DNA of 64,000 nt from Streptomyces sp. CCM_MD2014. Its GTDB lineage: Bacteria > Actinomycetota > Actinomycetes > Streptomycetales > Streptomycetaceae. The first letter of the stretch is position 1; every line of letters starts with the position of its first letter. The notes beneath the pieces were generated by a model. That model was not told the origin of the DNA. It saw only the letters and a list, made by a program, of their open reading frames with translations, and searched no databases. Below are positions 7,779-16,751 of the stretch, piece after piece. The stretch spans positions 2,914,001-2,978,000 of the forward strand of contig NZ_CP009754.1 in NCBI RefSeq assembly GCF_000772045.1, in the 5' to 3' direction. Both the position numbers and the translations under genes were made by a program.

Positions 7779-9119
7779 TCACCCCAGTGTGGCGCGGGTA
7801 AGTGCCTGACCAACCTCTTCGGTTAATGCCTCATCTTCCTGACGAGCGGCGTCCGTCAGGGTCCTGTAGACCTCGGCGAGTTCGGCGATGCCATGTTCGT
7901 CACCCAGGTCGAGGAACAGTTGACCGACATGGAAGCGGACCTCGAGCAGCAGGCGGTCGTCAGGTGACCGGGACCGCAACTCATCCGCGAGTGCCGTGAG
8001 GGTCTTGAGGGCCTCTTCCAGGTAACCGAGGTGCCTCTGGCACCGCGCGAGACCGAAGCGGCACCGCACCACGTCTTCGGAGTGCTCCGGACCGAGATCT
8101 GCCAGGTCTTGTGCGAGGCGGGCGTACGCCAGCATGGCTTGTGCAATAAACCCCTGTTGAAAGAGCGCTTGCGCGCGTGTGATCCGCACGGCAGTGGAGA
8201 GCGACTCGAGCGTCGGACCGGCTGGGTCGGAGAGTGGAGGGAGCAAGTGGGAGGAGGCGGGCGGGGAGGTGGCGAGGGCCTCGTGCGGCGACTCGAGTCG
8301 TCTCCGGAATTCGCTGGCGCTGGCCGGACGGTCGCTCGCCCGTTTCGCCAGTCCGGCCATGATGACGGCCTCCAGCGCCGGCGAGACACCGGGACGCAGA
8401 AGACTGACCGGCTCCGGCATTTTGTACCGATGATGATGCATGGCTCGGGCGACGTCCACGTCGGGGAAGGGCGTTATGCCGGTGAGCAGTTCGTAGAGCA
8501 CGCAGGCAAGGGAGTACAGGTCGCTGCGCGGATGGACCTCGCGTCCCTCACACTGCTCAGGCGACATGTAGGCGACGGTGCCCAGGACCCGGTTGTTCTG
8601 GGTCAGCCGTGTCTGATCCGTCCTGAACACCTTGGCCACGCCGAAATCCAGCACCACGACTCGGTTACGGTCTGTCAGCATAATATTTGCGGGCTTGAGG
8701 TCCCGGTGGATAACGGGGATCGCGTGGGTGTGTTCGAGGACGTCGCAGATCTGGACAGCAAGGGACACGACTTCGTCCTCGGACAAGGGGGGCCCTTCCG
8801 CGATGACCTGGGTAAGGTCCCTCCCGAGGACATGCTCCATCACCAGGTAGGCGTCACTTGCGACGGAATCCACGCGTGCGTCGAGGAACGCCGGGATGCC
8901 CGGGTGCTTCCAGCCCGCCAGCAGATTGGCCTCAAGCGTGAAGCGCCGGATCAGTTCCCCGGGGTGATGAGGGTCGAGGAGTTCCCGATGGATGCCTTTG
9001 ACGGCCACTGCTCGCCGTGATCGGCGGTCGTACGCCCGCCAGACCTCCCCCATGGCGCCACGGCCGAGTCGTCGGCGCAGCTCGTAGCGCTCGTCCAGGA
9101 CCTGCCCCTCACTCCACAC
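7779..9119 (-). CDS. Hanks-type serine/threonine protein kinase with C-terminal helical repeats
   Basis: This 446-residue kinase is complete in its catalytic motifs: glycine loop LGRGAMGEVWRAY (18-30), VAVK with Lys41, HRDLKPAN (138-145), DFG (158-160) and YMSPEQ. It has no transmembrane segment and no PASTA repeats, unlike housekeeping PknB. Instead, residues 310-446 look like TPR-type helices, a likely protein-interaction region. GTG 9119 overlaps the end of the AIPR gene by 11 bases, so translation is probably coupled. Pairing with an AIPR protein suggests a sensor or effector role in phage defence (inference). Confidence 0.85.
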   Translation of the reverse strand: MWSEGQVLDERYELRRRLGRGAMGEVWRAYDRRSRRAVAVKGIHRELLDPHHPGELIRRFTLEANLLAGWKHPGIPAFLDARVDSVASDAYLVMEHVLGRDLTQVIAEGPPLSEDEVVSLAVQICDVLEHTHAIPVIHRDLKPANIMLTDRNRVVVLDFGVAKVFRTDQTRLTQNNRVLGTVAYMSPEQCEGREVHPRSDLYSLACVLYELLTGITPFPDVDVARAMHHHRYKMPEPVSLLRPGVSPALEAVIMAGLAKRASDRPASASEFRRRLESPHEALATSPPASSHLLPPLSDPAGPTLESLSTAVRITRAQALFQQGFIAQAMLAYARLAQDLADLGPEHSEDVVRCRFGLARCQRHLGYLEEALKTLTALADELRSRSPDDRLLLEVRFHVGQLFLDLGDEHGIAELAEVYRTLTDAARQEDEALTEEVGQALTRATLG

Positions 9120-11247
9120 CAGGACCGTCGCCCGCCGCTTCCATGTCCGCCAGCAGCTCGCCGGCGAGATCGGCCAGTGTGCCTTCGCCAGGCAGGTACC
9201 ACCGCCTCGTACCTTGCACTGCCGCAGGCTGTTCAGCCCACTCGGCCATTTCCCAGATCCTTAGCACGAGTCCGGACGGTGAGTAACGTTGGCCGTCCAG
9301 CGCCCAGATCAGGGGTTTGCGCGCGTCGTTGACCCAGGCGGCCAGGTACCGCTCAGGGCCCCCGCTGAGCCACTCGCTCACGGCGTCCCGCTCCGTGACG
9401 GTGCCCGGACGGTAGATCAGCTGGGCACCATCGTCGATGAGCCGATACTGGACGAGGAGGGGCACTGCGTTGGGACGTCGCCCACGGTTCGGACGCGGCG
9501 GAGCGACGAGTCTTCTTCCCGCTCCGTGTCGCAGGGTCTGCAAGACGTCCGAGACGAGGTGTCGGCAACTCTGCTCGTCGCGCAAGATCCTGGTGAGGAA
9601 GGCGTGCTGGCCATAGCGAGCGTCCAGGTGGTCGGTCAGAGCGGCAAGGACCTCGGCGGTGCGCTTCACGGCGCCCTGGCCCCGGGCTTCCCAGTCATCC
9701 CCCGGCTCATCGATTCCGTCGCCGCCGATCAACTGGAAGACTGCGTGAGCGACCAGCAGTCCGGCTCGGTCGGCGACCACGCGCTCGCGTCCTTCCAGGC
9801 CATCGGCCAGGACCGCCAGCTCGTCACGGACATGGCGCAACAGGTTGACGGAGCGCCAGATCTGCAACGCGCCCGGTCGATTGTCGAACAGCCGGGAGTA
9901 GAAGCCGCCCGAGCCGCGGCGCCACATGACATCGCCGTCCGCCTGGTACCGGGCGAGCAGAGCGGCATCGGGGTAGGCACAGGTTAGGGCGAGCGCCGCC
10001 TCCGCCATGGTGCACCCTGCGGCTGGTGACGGCTCCGGGCCGCCGCGTTTGAGGACGTATGACTTGCCCAGCGACAGGGCGAGGTCCTGACGGATGAGCT
10101 CCTGCTGGGGGTCCAGCGCGGCGAAGTCCCGCGCTTCCACGTGGTTCTGCGTGTTGGTCGCTCGAGTGATCCGCTGTGCCAGGTCGTTCGGCGCCCCGTC
10201 CAGGCAGATGAGGCGGACCGCGACGAGCGCGTCGGCAAGCGCCTGCGGTTCCCGCTCGTATGCCTGACGGGCGGCGGCTACCGTCTGCGCACCGTTCACG
10301 ACCCTTGCGTTACCCAATTCCAGTTGAACCGGTTGACCTTGAGCGCGTCGGGCGACATACGTGGTCCGGACAGAGTCGCACAACACCGTGATGCCGTTGT
10401 TGAGATACCAGAACTCCTGCGGGGCGTTAAGCAGGCTGTCGACCATGGTCGCGTTGACGTCGGTTGCACCCAGTGGGAAGCGCACGTTCTGATCGAAGAG
10501 CCGCATGCCGAACTGCTCGTACCACCCGACCATTTCCTCGGCGCTCACCGTGCCGAGATACGTCTGATAAGGGGTCGAGTTCATGTGCCAGCCGTCCGAC
10601 AGCGTGGCGGTGATCGTCGCGGGCTCGGGCAAGGACTCCCTCCGTACGATGGCGTGCAAGTCAGGCACGCCCAGGATCCGGAAGTCCAGCAGCTCCCCGA
10701 ACTGATTGAACGCCGTTACGCCTTCGCGCAACAGGTCGTCTGCCTCAAGCGAGATGCCCTCGTCGCCCAGGACGGCGAAAACCAGGTGGACCCGAAGGGC
10801 TGCCTCGCTGAGCAACGCATCGATCCTGGGGACCAATTGTTGGAGCTTCGTGTTGAACTGGTCGTACCGGAAGTCGAGGAGTTGCTGGACACCGTGGAGA
10901 AACTGCTGGACGGCGACGCTGTCCAGCCGGGCGGTGCCCTGCTCGCTCCACTTCGCCTGAATCAGCCAGATCTCCGTGGTTGCTGGTGAGACGAACACGG
11001 CGTCGATACCTTGGTCGTCCGCTCCGTCGACGACCGCTGCAGCCGCCTCCGCCGCCGTACAGTCCGCGACCAGCTGCACCGCCTTCGCGGCCAGGGTCCG
11101 GGAAAGAAAGGCCCTCTCGCGCTGTGCCGGGGATCCGGGCGTGACGTCGGTCATGTCGAGCAGGCCGACGAACTCCCGTAGCAAGGCGGCACGGATCTGC
11201 CGGACCTCTAGGGGAGTACCGCGAAGGGCCTCACTCCCGTGTTCCAT
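9109..11247 (-). CDS. AIPR-domain protein with an N-terminal restriction-endonuclease-like region
   Basis: This 712-residue protein carries the hallmarks of the AIPR (abortive infection phage resistance) family: FWYLNNGITV near 279-288, NARVVNGAQT near 313-322 and TNTQNHVEARDFAALDPQQ near 365-383. Upstream, GIDAVFV (80-86) and IWLIQAKW (93-100) fit a PD-(D/E)xK nuclease core with a QxK variant. The last 100 residues (RYSPSGL, then RRWYLPG) vaguely resemble RAMA-type modules of restriction systems, which is low confidence. A strong AGAAGGAG lies seven bases before ATG 11247. It is the middle gene of a three-gene minus-strand operon. Confidence 0.85.
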   Translation of the reverse strand: MEHGSEALRGTPLEVRQIRAALLREFVGLLDMTDVTPGSPAQRERAFLSRTLAAKAVQLVADCTAAEAAAAVVDGADDQGIDAVFVSPATTEIWLIQAKWSEQGTARLDSVAVQQFLHGVQQLLDFRYDQFNTKLQQLVPRIDALLSEAALRVHLVFAVLGDEGISLEADDLLREGVTAFNQFGELLDFRILGVPDLHAIVRRESLPEPATITATLSDGWHMNSTPYQTYLGTVSAEEMVGWYEQFGMRLFDQNVRFPLGATDVNATMVDSLLNAPQEFWYLNNGITVLCDSVRTTYVARRAQGQPVQLELGNARVVNGAQTVAAARQAYEREPQALADALVAVRLICLDGAPNDLAQRITRATNTQNHVEARDFAALDPQQELIRQDLALSLGKSYVLKRGGPEPSPAAGCTMAEAALALTCAYPDAALLARYQADGDVMWRRGSGGFYSRLFDNRPGALQIWRSVNLLRHVRDELAVLADGLEGRERVVADRAGLLVAHAVFQLIGGDGIDEPGDDWEARGQGAVKRTAEVLAALTDHLDARYGQHAFLTRILRDEQSCRHLVSDVLQTLRHGAGRRLVAPPRPNRGRRPNAVPLLVQYRLIDDGAQLIYRPGTVTERDAVSEWLSGGPERYLAAWVNDARKPLIWALDGQRYSPSGLVLRIWEMAEWAEQPAAVQGTRRWYLPGEGTLADLAGELLADMEAAGDGPGVE

Positions 11248-11313
11248 GGCGTGCTCCTTCTGGAACGCTTCGGCTCCGCGCGGCGCGTTCCTCGGCTCCG
11301 CCCGGCCGGCACA

Positions 11314-12045
11314 CTAGCTGACGTACTCCACGAACAAGGGGCTCGCAACCAAACAGCTTCCCTCGGTGGCCGTCGCGGGCAGCAGGGCACTCACCCGGGC
11401 ATAGCCGATCATGAGTGCGGAGGTGCTGACCTCGGCACTCTCGGCGTCGAGGGCTGTCAGGAGCTCGCGGATGCCGGCCCGGGACAGGGATGTGGCCGGT
11501 CCTAGCGGACTGTCGCCGTCCCGTGCGTCGGGGCCGAGCGGACCCTGGGCCTGGGCCAATGCCGCGAGGACGTGCCCAGCCTGCGTGACGAATAGAGTAC
11601 CGGCACTGTGGCCTCCGCCTTCTAGGTCTGTCAGCGCGGGTCCGTCGATCTGGACGGGGGGACGGCCGCTCAGGTGTCGGGCTGGCCCGTGGAGCAGCAG
11701 GCGACGGGTGACGCCAGCTTCGGGAGGACTGGGGGCCGGGTCCACGAACAGCACGAGGTCCTGGTACCTGCCGCGGAGCGTGATCCAGCTCAGCGGGGCC
11801 TCGAACTGCACCCAACGGCCGGGAGCAAGGTCAGGCTCCAGGTGTGAAGGCGCGTGCCGCTCCAGCTCCTTCTCCACTCGTTTGAGGTGGCGCAACAGGT
11901 CCCGGTCGTGGTCCGGCCCGGGGCTCTCCACGTTGATCCCAGCAATCGATACGCCGGCGTGCAGTTTGATGGTGGGAAGGGCCCGCCGGGGCTCCGGCAG
12001 GAACCCGCTCAGCTTGCCCTCGGACAAGTAGACAACCTCGCGCAC
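11314..12045 (-). CDS. Uncharacterised first gene of the AIPR-kinase operon
   Basis: This 243-residue protein starts at GTG 12045 after a G-rich sequence and ends 66 bases before the AIPR gene. It begins MREVVYLSEGKLSGFLPE and has alternating strand-like segments but no catalytic motif that I recognise. From memory the N-terminus recalls a Streptomyces family annotated SAVMC3_10250 or DUF7019, an identification I could not check. It is not membrane-bound and has no signal peptide. Being promoter-proximal to AIPR and the kinase, it is a plausible sensor or specificity component; that is inference. Confidence 0.6.
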   Translation of the reverse strand: MREVVYLSEGKLSGFLPEPRRALPTIKLHAGVSIAGINVESPGPDHDRDLLRHLKRVEKELERHAPSHLEPDLAPGRWVQFEAPLSWITLRGRYQDLVLFVDPAPSPPEAGVTRRLLLHGPARHLSGRPPVQIDGPALTDLEGGGHSAGTLFVTQAGHVLAALAQAQGPLGPDARDGDSPLGPATSLSRAGIRELLTALDAESAEVSTSALMIGYARVSALLPATATEGSCLVASPLFVEYVS

Positions 12046-12529
12046 TGGCGCTGCCCCCCGGCTGTTCCGCTTTTCGGTCTATCAGTCACGCGACTACGGG
12101 CTCATCTTGCCATTTCGCACCCACAGCGGCCTCATCGATCGCCCGTGTCCCAAGGACGTAATCAAGCCAGTTGAAACGACCCCTGAAGCGGTAGCCGCCA
12201 GCGGGGCGACAGGACAATTCAGACGGCCGCCCGTGCCAGACGCGCGCCAGATCGTGCGGGGAACAACGGGGAATGGCGGAGACTAGGCCGCCGGTCAGTC
12301 AGGCCCCCGGCTCGCTCCGCCGCAGGTCAGCCCTGCGACCAGCCATAGAGGAGCCGAGCTTCCCAAGCTGATGTCATACACGGCCTGCCGTTCGTCCGGG
12401 CTGCGGCGCTGGGCGCCGGTCCCGGCCGAGCGGCAGGCCATGGAAAGCACCGGAGAGCACCAAGGGGCCCGGTCGTCTGAATGCGGGGACTGCCTCCAGA
12501 TGAGGCGCAACCGGCGTCCGGGCAGCGGT
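12046..12529. other. Intergenic region upstream of the AIPR operon
   Basis: No supported gene lies in these 484 bases. The promoter of the three-gene operon should be near 12046-12150. A CCGTGCCAGA decamer at 12231-12240 matches the core of the two long direct repeats further left. The match is only ten bases and could be chance. Confidence 0.35.
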
Positions 12530-12850
12530 TCAAGCAGCCGGCGTTTCTCGTCGAGTGGTCATAGGCGCTTCACCCATCGGGCCACGGTGCGCCGCTTCCA
12601 GCCCTGCCATGATCAACCGTGCCAGCAGTTCGGCCGCCTCAGGGCGAATGGCTCCCAACTGCACCAACCCATCACCGGAGACGTTGACGTCAGCCGCCAG
12701 GCCGGGGAAGTCACAGTCCAGTCCGAGCAGCACCAGTTGCTCGGCTAGAGTCCCAGCGCTTCGCCGAGCGCGGTTCCAGCCGCGGACGTAGGGCACGCCA
12801 AGCGAAAGGTCCTCCGCGCACTTGGCCACCACTCCTCGCCGGTCGGTCAT
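12530..12850 (-). CDS. Small uncharacterised protein, paralogue of the next gene
   Basis: This predicted protein has 106 residues. ATG 12850 follows a GGGGAAGG sequence and sits four bases after the stop of the upstream gene; a longer ATG start at 12877 is possible. The segment LVLLGLDCDFPGLAADVNVS aligns without gaps to LVRAGLEKDFPYLRADLNAF in its neighbour. The following helix (LARLI against LAELL) aligns too, so the two arose by tandem duplication. There are no catalytic residues or membrane spans. The fold looks all-helical. Its function is unknown. Confidence 0.6.
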   Translation of the reverse strand: MTDRRGVVAKCAEDLSLGVPYVRGWNRARRSAGTLAEQLVLLGLDCDFPGLAADVNVSGDGLVQLGAIRPEAAELLARLIMAGLEAAHRGPMGEAPMTTRRETPAA

Positions 12851-12854
12851 GACG

Positions 12855-13175
12855 TCAGGTCCTTCCCCTGTGCTCATCGGTAGTGTTCTGCGCAGCTTCA
12901 GAGACGTCGCGGTCCGCGCCCAGGCCGCATGCCAGCGCCAAGCGCAAGAGCTCCGCGAGGCGTTCGGCCGTGTCGGGGGACACTCGGCCCAGCTCGACGA
13001 GGCCGTGCCCGAAAGCGTTCAAATCCGCACGCAGGTAGGGGAAGTCCTTCTCCAGACCTGCGCGTACCAAAACGTCCCGTAGTGCCGTGGTGGCGGTTCG
13101 GGCCGCGTACCATCCGTCGCTGTCGAGGGGCGACCACATGGCGAAGTCGTGCCCGCTGGTCGGCTCATCCCGCAT
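12855..13175 (-). CDS. Small uncharacterised protein, paralogue of the previous gene
   Basis: This 106-residue protein starts at ATG 13175, overlapping the end of the primase-like gene by 11 bases. It contains GHGLVELGRVSPDTAERLAE, which corresponds to GDGLVQLGAIRPEAAELLAR in the downstream copy. Both genes are exactly 321 bases long with the chosen starts, which supports those starts. The N-terminus (FAMWSPLDSDGWYAART) differs between the copies and may set a different partner. I do not recognise the family. It lies in an operon of three with divergent regulation by an XRE protein (inferred). Confidence 0.6.
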   Translation of the reverse strand: MRDEPTSGHDFAMWSPLDSDGWYAARTATTALRDVLVRAGLEKDFPYLRADLNAFGHGLVELGRVSPDTAERLAELLRLALACGLGADRDVSEAAQNTTDEHRGRT

Positions 13176-13725
13176 CGGTGGTGGTCTCCTCGGGGAGTGC
13201 AGCGACCGCCGCATACGGAGTCGGGTACTGCTCGTCGAAGCGGTCGATCCTCGCCAGGAGTTCCGCGGAGGCCACAAGAGCCGTCGCGAGGGCGACCGGG
13301 CGCAGCGGGTTGGCGTCCGGCCGGCGCGTCGGCGCGCGGAGCCACTGGTATCGGTCCGCGGAGAGCGGGATGGGTCCAGGCACTACGACGGCGGAACCAT
13401 GGCCGAGGTACCGGTACGGCGGCGGGGAGGGCGTTTCTCGTCCGAGGAAGTGCGAGAAAGTGTCGCGGCTGTTCGAGCCGAGGAAGAAGCCAACGCGCTG
13501 TGCTTTGCGGTCGACGACCGAAGGGCCGAACGGCAAGCCACTGCGCAAGAGCCGGTCGAACATCTCCAGGCCGAGGCGCTGGTCTACGCTCACCACGTCG
13601 AAGAGGCGCCCCGTCGCGAGCAGGCAAGGCATCCTCGGATCATCCGCCCAGATCTGCCGGCACTGAGCGGGATCGTCCGCTGCCGCAGACAGCCACTCGA
13701 TACCGCGCCTGGTCATCCTCTGCAT
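13165..13725 (-). CDS. Short protein resembling the N-terminal primase/polymerase domain family
   Basis: This 186-residue protein has a pattern reminiscent of the short Streptomyces bifunctional primase/polymerase-like proteins: LLATGRLFDVVSVDQRLGLE, then GLPFGPSVVDRK, then RVGFFLG. The DxD/DxE catalytic acids of an active prim-pol are not evident, so it may be a binding or regulatory derivative. It is the first gene of an operon with the two 106-residue paralogues. A 247-base gap separates it from the divergent XRE regulator. The family assignment is from memory and only moderate. Confidence 0.5.
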   Translation of the reverse strand: MQRMTRRGIEWLSAAADDPAQCRQIWADDPRMPCLLATGRLFDVVSVDQRLGLEMFDRLLRSGLPFGPSVVDRKAQRVGFFLGSNSRDTFSHFLGRETPSPPPYRYLGHGSAVVVPGPIPLSADRYQWLRAPTRRPDANPLRPVALATALVASAELLARIDRFDEQYPTPYAAVAALPEETTTDAG

Positions 13726-13972
13726 GACGTCTCACCTTCAGTCGGACTACGTTGCGGCCCCGGTGCCGCAGCACTTCCAGACTTCCGGTCCGGCCCCTGG
13801 TCAGGGCAGATGACGAGGGGTGACGGGGGATGACGCGTCCACGCGCAATGCGTCACCCCCCGTCCTCCTCTTCTCTTGCAGATGATCTCCGGTTACTGCC
13901 TGCACGAAGCGATGACCAGCACGTACATTCAGTAACAGAACCCCGAGTTGTCGCACCGGCATCACGCAGGGA

Positions 13973-15352
13973 GTGAAAGGCGCCTTGAAGCCGAGCAGTG
14001 TCCTCTTACGTGAGGCTCGCACGGGTCGAGGCTGGAGCCAGTCGCGATTGGTAAGGGAACTACGGCAGGCTGCCGCCCAGCGCGGGCACCAACTCCCCTC
14101 AGAGGCCAGCGTGAAGCGCCGTATCGCCAGTTGGGAGAACGGCCACAGCGCCCCGGACGACTTCTACGGCCCACTTCTGTGTGACGTCTTCAGCACCAGC
14201 GCGGCTGAGCTCGGCTTGAGTCACGGAGAAATCACCGACAGCGCTCTACTTGACGCCGCGTATCCCGCGAGCCCGCATGATGCCATTCGGACGGTCGGCC
14301 AGCTGTGGCGTGCCGACCTCAATCAGTACGACCCATTGCTCACCGCGAAGCCGTCCGCGCCCGCATGGAACGAAGCGTCCCTCCGATGGTTGGTCGCCCC
14401 CGAGCCCAGCATCCCCCAGCCTCGGACAGAAGGCGCCCGAGTCGGTCTCGGCGACGTGGCAGCCATAAAGACCACGGCGGATATGTTCGCCCAGCTCGAC
14501 GACCAGTTCGGCGGAGACCACGCCCGTCACTCTGTCATCCAGTACCTCAACAACGATGTGGCCCCACTCCTGCGAGGCCGGTACACCGAGCAGGTAGGAC
14601 GAGCTCTCTTCTCCACCGTGGCGGAAGCGACTCTCCTCGCCGGCTGGATGTCCTACGACGCCGGTTACCACGGACTCGCGCAGCGGTACTTTCTCCAGGC
14701 CCTCCGGTTCGCCCAGGACGCCAACGATCGTCGGCTTGCGGGCAGCATCCTGTCAGCGATGAGCCACCAGGCGACCTTCCTGGGGCGGTACACCGAGGCC
14801 GCTACTCTCGCGCGGGCCGCCCTCATGGGCATCTCTCCGGTAGCTACACCGACGTTGCGCGCACAGTTCCATGCAATGGAGGCCCGAGCCCTGGCGCGTA
14901 CTGGCGATGTCGCCGCCTGCGAGGCTGCCCTGAGCGCGGCGACCAAGGCCCTCGAAAGCCGGAACAACGACGACGAGCCGGAGTGGATCAGCTACTTCGA
15001 CGAAGCCGAGCTTGCCGCCGAGGCCGCCCATTGCTTCCGTGACGTGAACAGCGCCCGCCGAGCCGTCGCCCACGCCGAGAACGCCATGAGCGGCAGCCAC
15101 GTACGGAGCGACTTCTTCGCCACCACGGTCTTGGCCGACGCCCACCTTCGGGCCGGAGACGTCGAGGAGGCTTGTCGCGTGGCGCTCGACGCGTTAGATC
15201 TCGGAGAGCAACTCAAGTCGGCCCGATGCATCAGCTATCTCGCCGAGTTCCGCCGCAATCTCAGCGCGGCCGGCCGAAGCGGCGCGGCGCATGAGCTTGC
15301 AGAGCAGGCCCGCGAACACAGGTTGTGGATTGCTTCGGAGCAGTACAGCTGA
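13973..15352 (+). CDS. XRE-type regulator with C-terminal tetratricopeptide-like helices
   Basis: This 459-residue protein begins with a helix-turn-helix (residues about 8-65, LLREARTGRGWSQSRLVREL, then SWENG). A long all-helical region with TPR-like repeats follows (AGWMSYDAGYHGLAQRYFLQ, then LARTGDVAACEAAL). Streptomyces encodes many such regulators, which often pair with a small divergent partner operon. Here the partner is the primase-like and twin 106-residue gene set. The GTG at 13973 gives the full helix-turn-helix; a TTG at 13985 behind AAAGG is equally possible. Stand-alone signalling by peptide binding would fit the repeats but is inference. Confidence 0.8.
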   Translation: MKGALKPSSVLLREARTGRGWSQSRLVRELRQAAAQRGHQLPSEASVKRRIASWENGHSAPDDFYGPLLCDVFSTSAAELGLSHGEITDSALLDAAYPASPHDAIRTVGQLWRADLNQYDPLLTAKPSAPAWNEASLRWLVAPEPSIPQPRTEGARVGLGDVAAIKTTADMFAQLDDQFGGDHARHSVIQYLNNDVAPLLRGRYTEQVGRALFSTVAEATLLAGWMSYDAGYHGLAQRYFLQALRFAQDANDRRLAGSILSAMSHQATFLGRYTEAATLARAALMGISPVATPTLRAQFHAMEARALARTGDVAACEAALSAATKALESRNNDDEPEWISYFDEAELAAEAAHCFRDVNSARRAVAHAENAMSGSHVRSDFFATTVLADAHLRAGDVEEACRVALDALDLGEQLKSARCISYLAEFRRNLSAAGRSGAAHELAEQAREHRLWIASEQYS

Positions 15353-15385
15353 CCATGCGCTGACGCGAGCATCGTCTGGGCGCCC

Positions 15386-16315
15386 TCAGAAGGGTTTCCA
15401 CGCCTCGCGTCCCTCGCCCGTCCGCAGTGACCGCACACGCCGGGCGAACTCGGCGGCAGAACGTTCACTCGTTCCGGCCTGGTGACCGACCCATGCCACC
15501 ATCATGAGTTCTCGGAGGTCGGCCAAGGTCTCGTAGCCTGGCCAGTTCATGAGGTCGAAGCCGTACCGGTGGACGAACTCCGCGTACTCCGTCTTCGAGT
15601 GCCACCCGTATCGGTCGTGGTAGATCGCCGTCAGGATCAGGTCCCACTCGCGTGGAGCAAGCGCGAAGCCGTCCAGGTCGATGAGTACCGCTTGTCCCTC
15701 GCGGTGCCGGAGGATGTTCCCGATGTTGGCGTCTCCATGGATCATGCCGAAGGGAAGGACGAAGTCCAGCCGGTCATAGTCCTTGGAGAGCCTGGCCGCT
15801 CGCTCCTCCAGAAAGGCCCTGTCTTCCTCGGCCACGCCGTCCAGCCCGTCGAGGGACGCCATCAGCTTGGCCATCGGATCGAAGTACGGCAGGCCGAGCG
15901 ACTCAGGTTCTTCCAGCCAGTGCAGGCGGCGCAGCAGGTCGGCCAGCTCGCCGAGCGTCGCGTACTCCTCGTTCTCCTGAACGCTCTCCCAGAAGGTGAC
16001 CACCAGGCCGCCGACGACCACCGGCTGACTCACCGAGGCCGGCACTCGGGCAGCCGGAAAGCTCTCTGCCTCCAGCCATCGGGCCACGTTCACGGCCCGT
16101 TCCATCTCCGCCAGCACCGCCGGATCGCATGCGATACGGACGATGACCGGCAACGAGGCCAAGCGGTAGACCGCGTTCGACCCCAGCCGCAGCAACTCGG
16201 CGCCACGGGAGTCAAGTCCGGCCGTCTCGCACGCCTCATGGAGGATGGGCGCCAGGCCCTCCGCCGTGAAGTCCGTGCCGCCGTCGACCGGTCCCCCATC
16301 GCTGCCCGAGATCAT
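15386..16315 (-). CDS. Aminoglycoside-phosphotransferase-like kinase
   Basis: This 309-residue protein has the APH/choline-kinase fold. It shows an N-lobe with VIVRIACDP, the catalytic loop MIHGDANIGNIL and the metal-binding VLIDLDGFALAPREWDL. The substrate cannot be told; family members phosphorylate aminoglycosides, macrolides, sugars or methylthioribose. ATG 16315 was chosen because upstream residues look non-coding. The gene converges on the XRE regulator with a 33-base gap. I see no evidence that it confers resistance. Confidence 0.8.
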   Translation of the reverse strand: MISGSDGGPVDGGTDFTAEGLAPILHEACETAGLDSRGAELLRLGSNAVYRLASLPVIVRIACDPAVLAEMERAVNVARWLEAESFPAARVPASVSQPVVVGGLVVTFWESVQENEEYATLGELADLLRRLHWLEEPESLGLPYFDPMAKLMASLDGLDGVAEEDRAFLEERAARLSKDYDRLDFVLPFGMIHGDANIGNILRHREGQAVLIDLDGFALAPREWDLILTAIYHDRYGWHSKTEYAEFVHRYGFDLMNWPGYETLADLRELMMVAWVGHQAGTSERSAAEFARRVRSLRTGEGREAWKPF

Positions 16316-16442
16316 GCTTCGAAGATACGGCCCGGAGTCCCCAGCCGACAGGCGGCCCACGTAATAGGGGCGTAATGATCTTGCTTGGCGCCTGCCTGCT
16401 CAGAGCCTCCGGTGCAGTCGGGGCCCCGGCGGAGTCCTGCTC

Positions 16443-16633
16443 TCACCTGGCCTCCGGAGCCGTGTGGTTGGAGGTGACCACCAGCAAGGACTTCGGGGTG
16501 TCCGCGTGTTCGGCCGCTATGTGCAGGGCGACCAGGCCAGGCCTTGGACGTAGGTCGGCCTGCGTCGCAGCCTCCAGCGGTAGGCCGTGCCGTCGACGAC
16601 GACGAGCCGCGCGCCCTTGCGTCCCAGTGTCAT
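16443..16633 (-). pseudogene. Frameshifted small Streptomyces protein
   Basis: Reading from ATG 16633 gives MTLGRKGARLVVVDGTAYRW and then GLAWSPCT before a stop near 16520. A second frame carries the natural continuation (AAEHADTPKSLLVVTSNHTA) to the stop at 16443. The two halves together match a short protein family common in Streptomyces, known to me only as hypothetical. A one-base loss (or two-base gain) around 16520-16530 breaks it. It lies at the junction of the accessory region and the backbone. Confidence 0.55.
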
Positions 16634-16751
16634 GCCGCAACTCTCCCCCACCGGTACCGAGGATGCCACTGGCACCTCCGCTCCGACGTCCGTGGGAGAT
16701 TCGCGCGTGCGGACCGTTCGTCCGGTCGCTCTTCCGGGCTCGTAGCCTGGT

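Noticed and set aside
8031..9020. A 329-codon plus-strand frame opposite the kinase gene
   Set aside because: The minus strand carries full kinase motifs; the plus reading has none.
9289..10989. Two plus-strand frames of 230-280 codons opposite the AIPR gene
   Set aside because: They shadow a gene with clear AIPR signatures and have no ribosome binding site.
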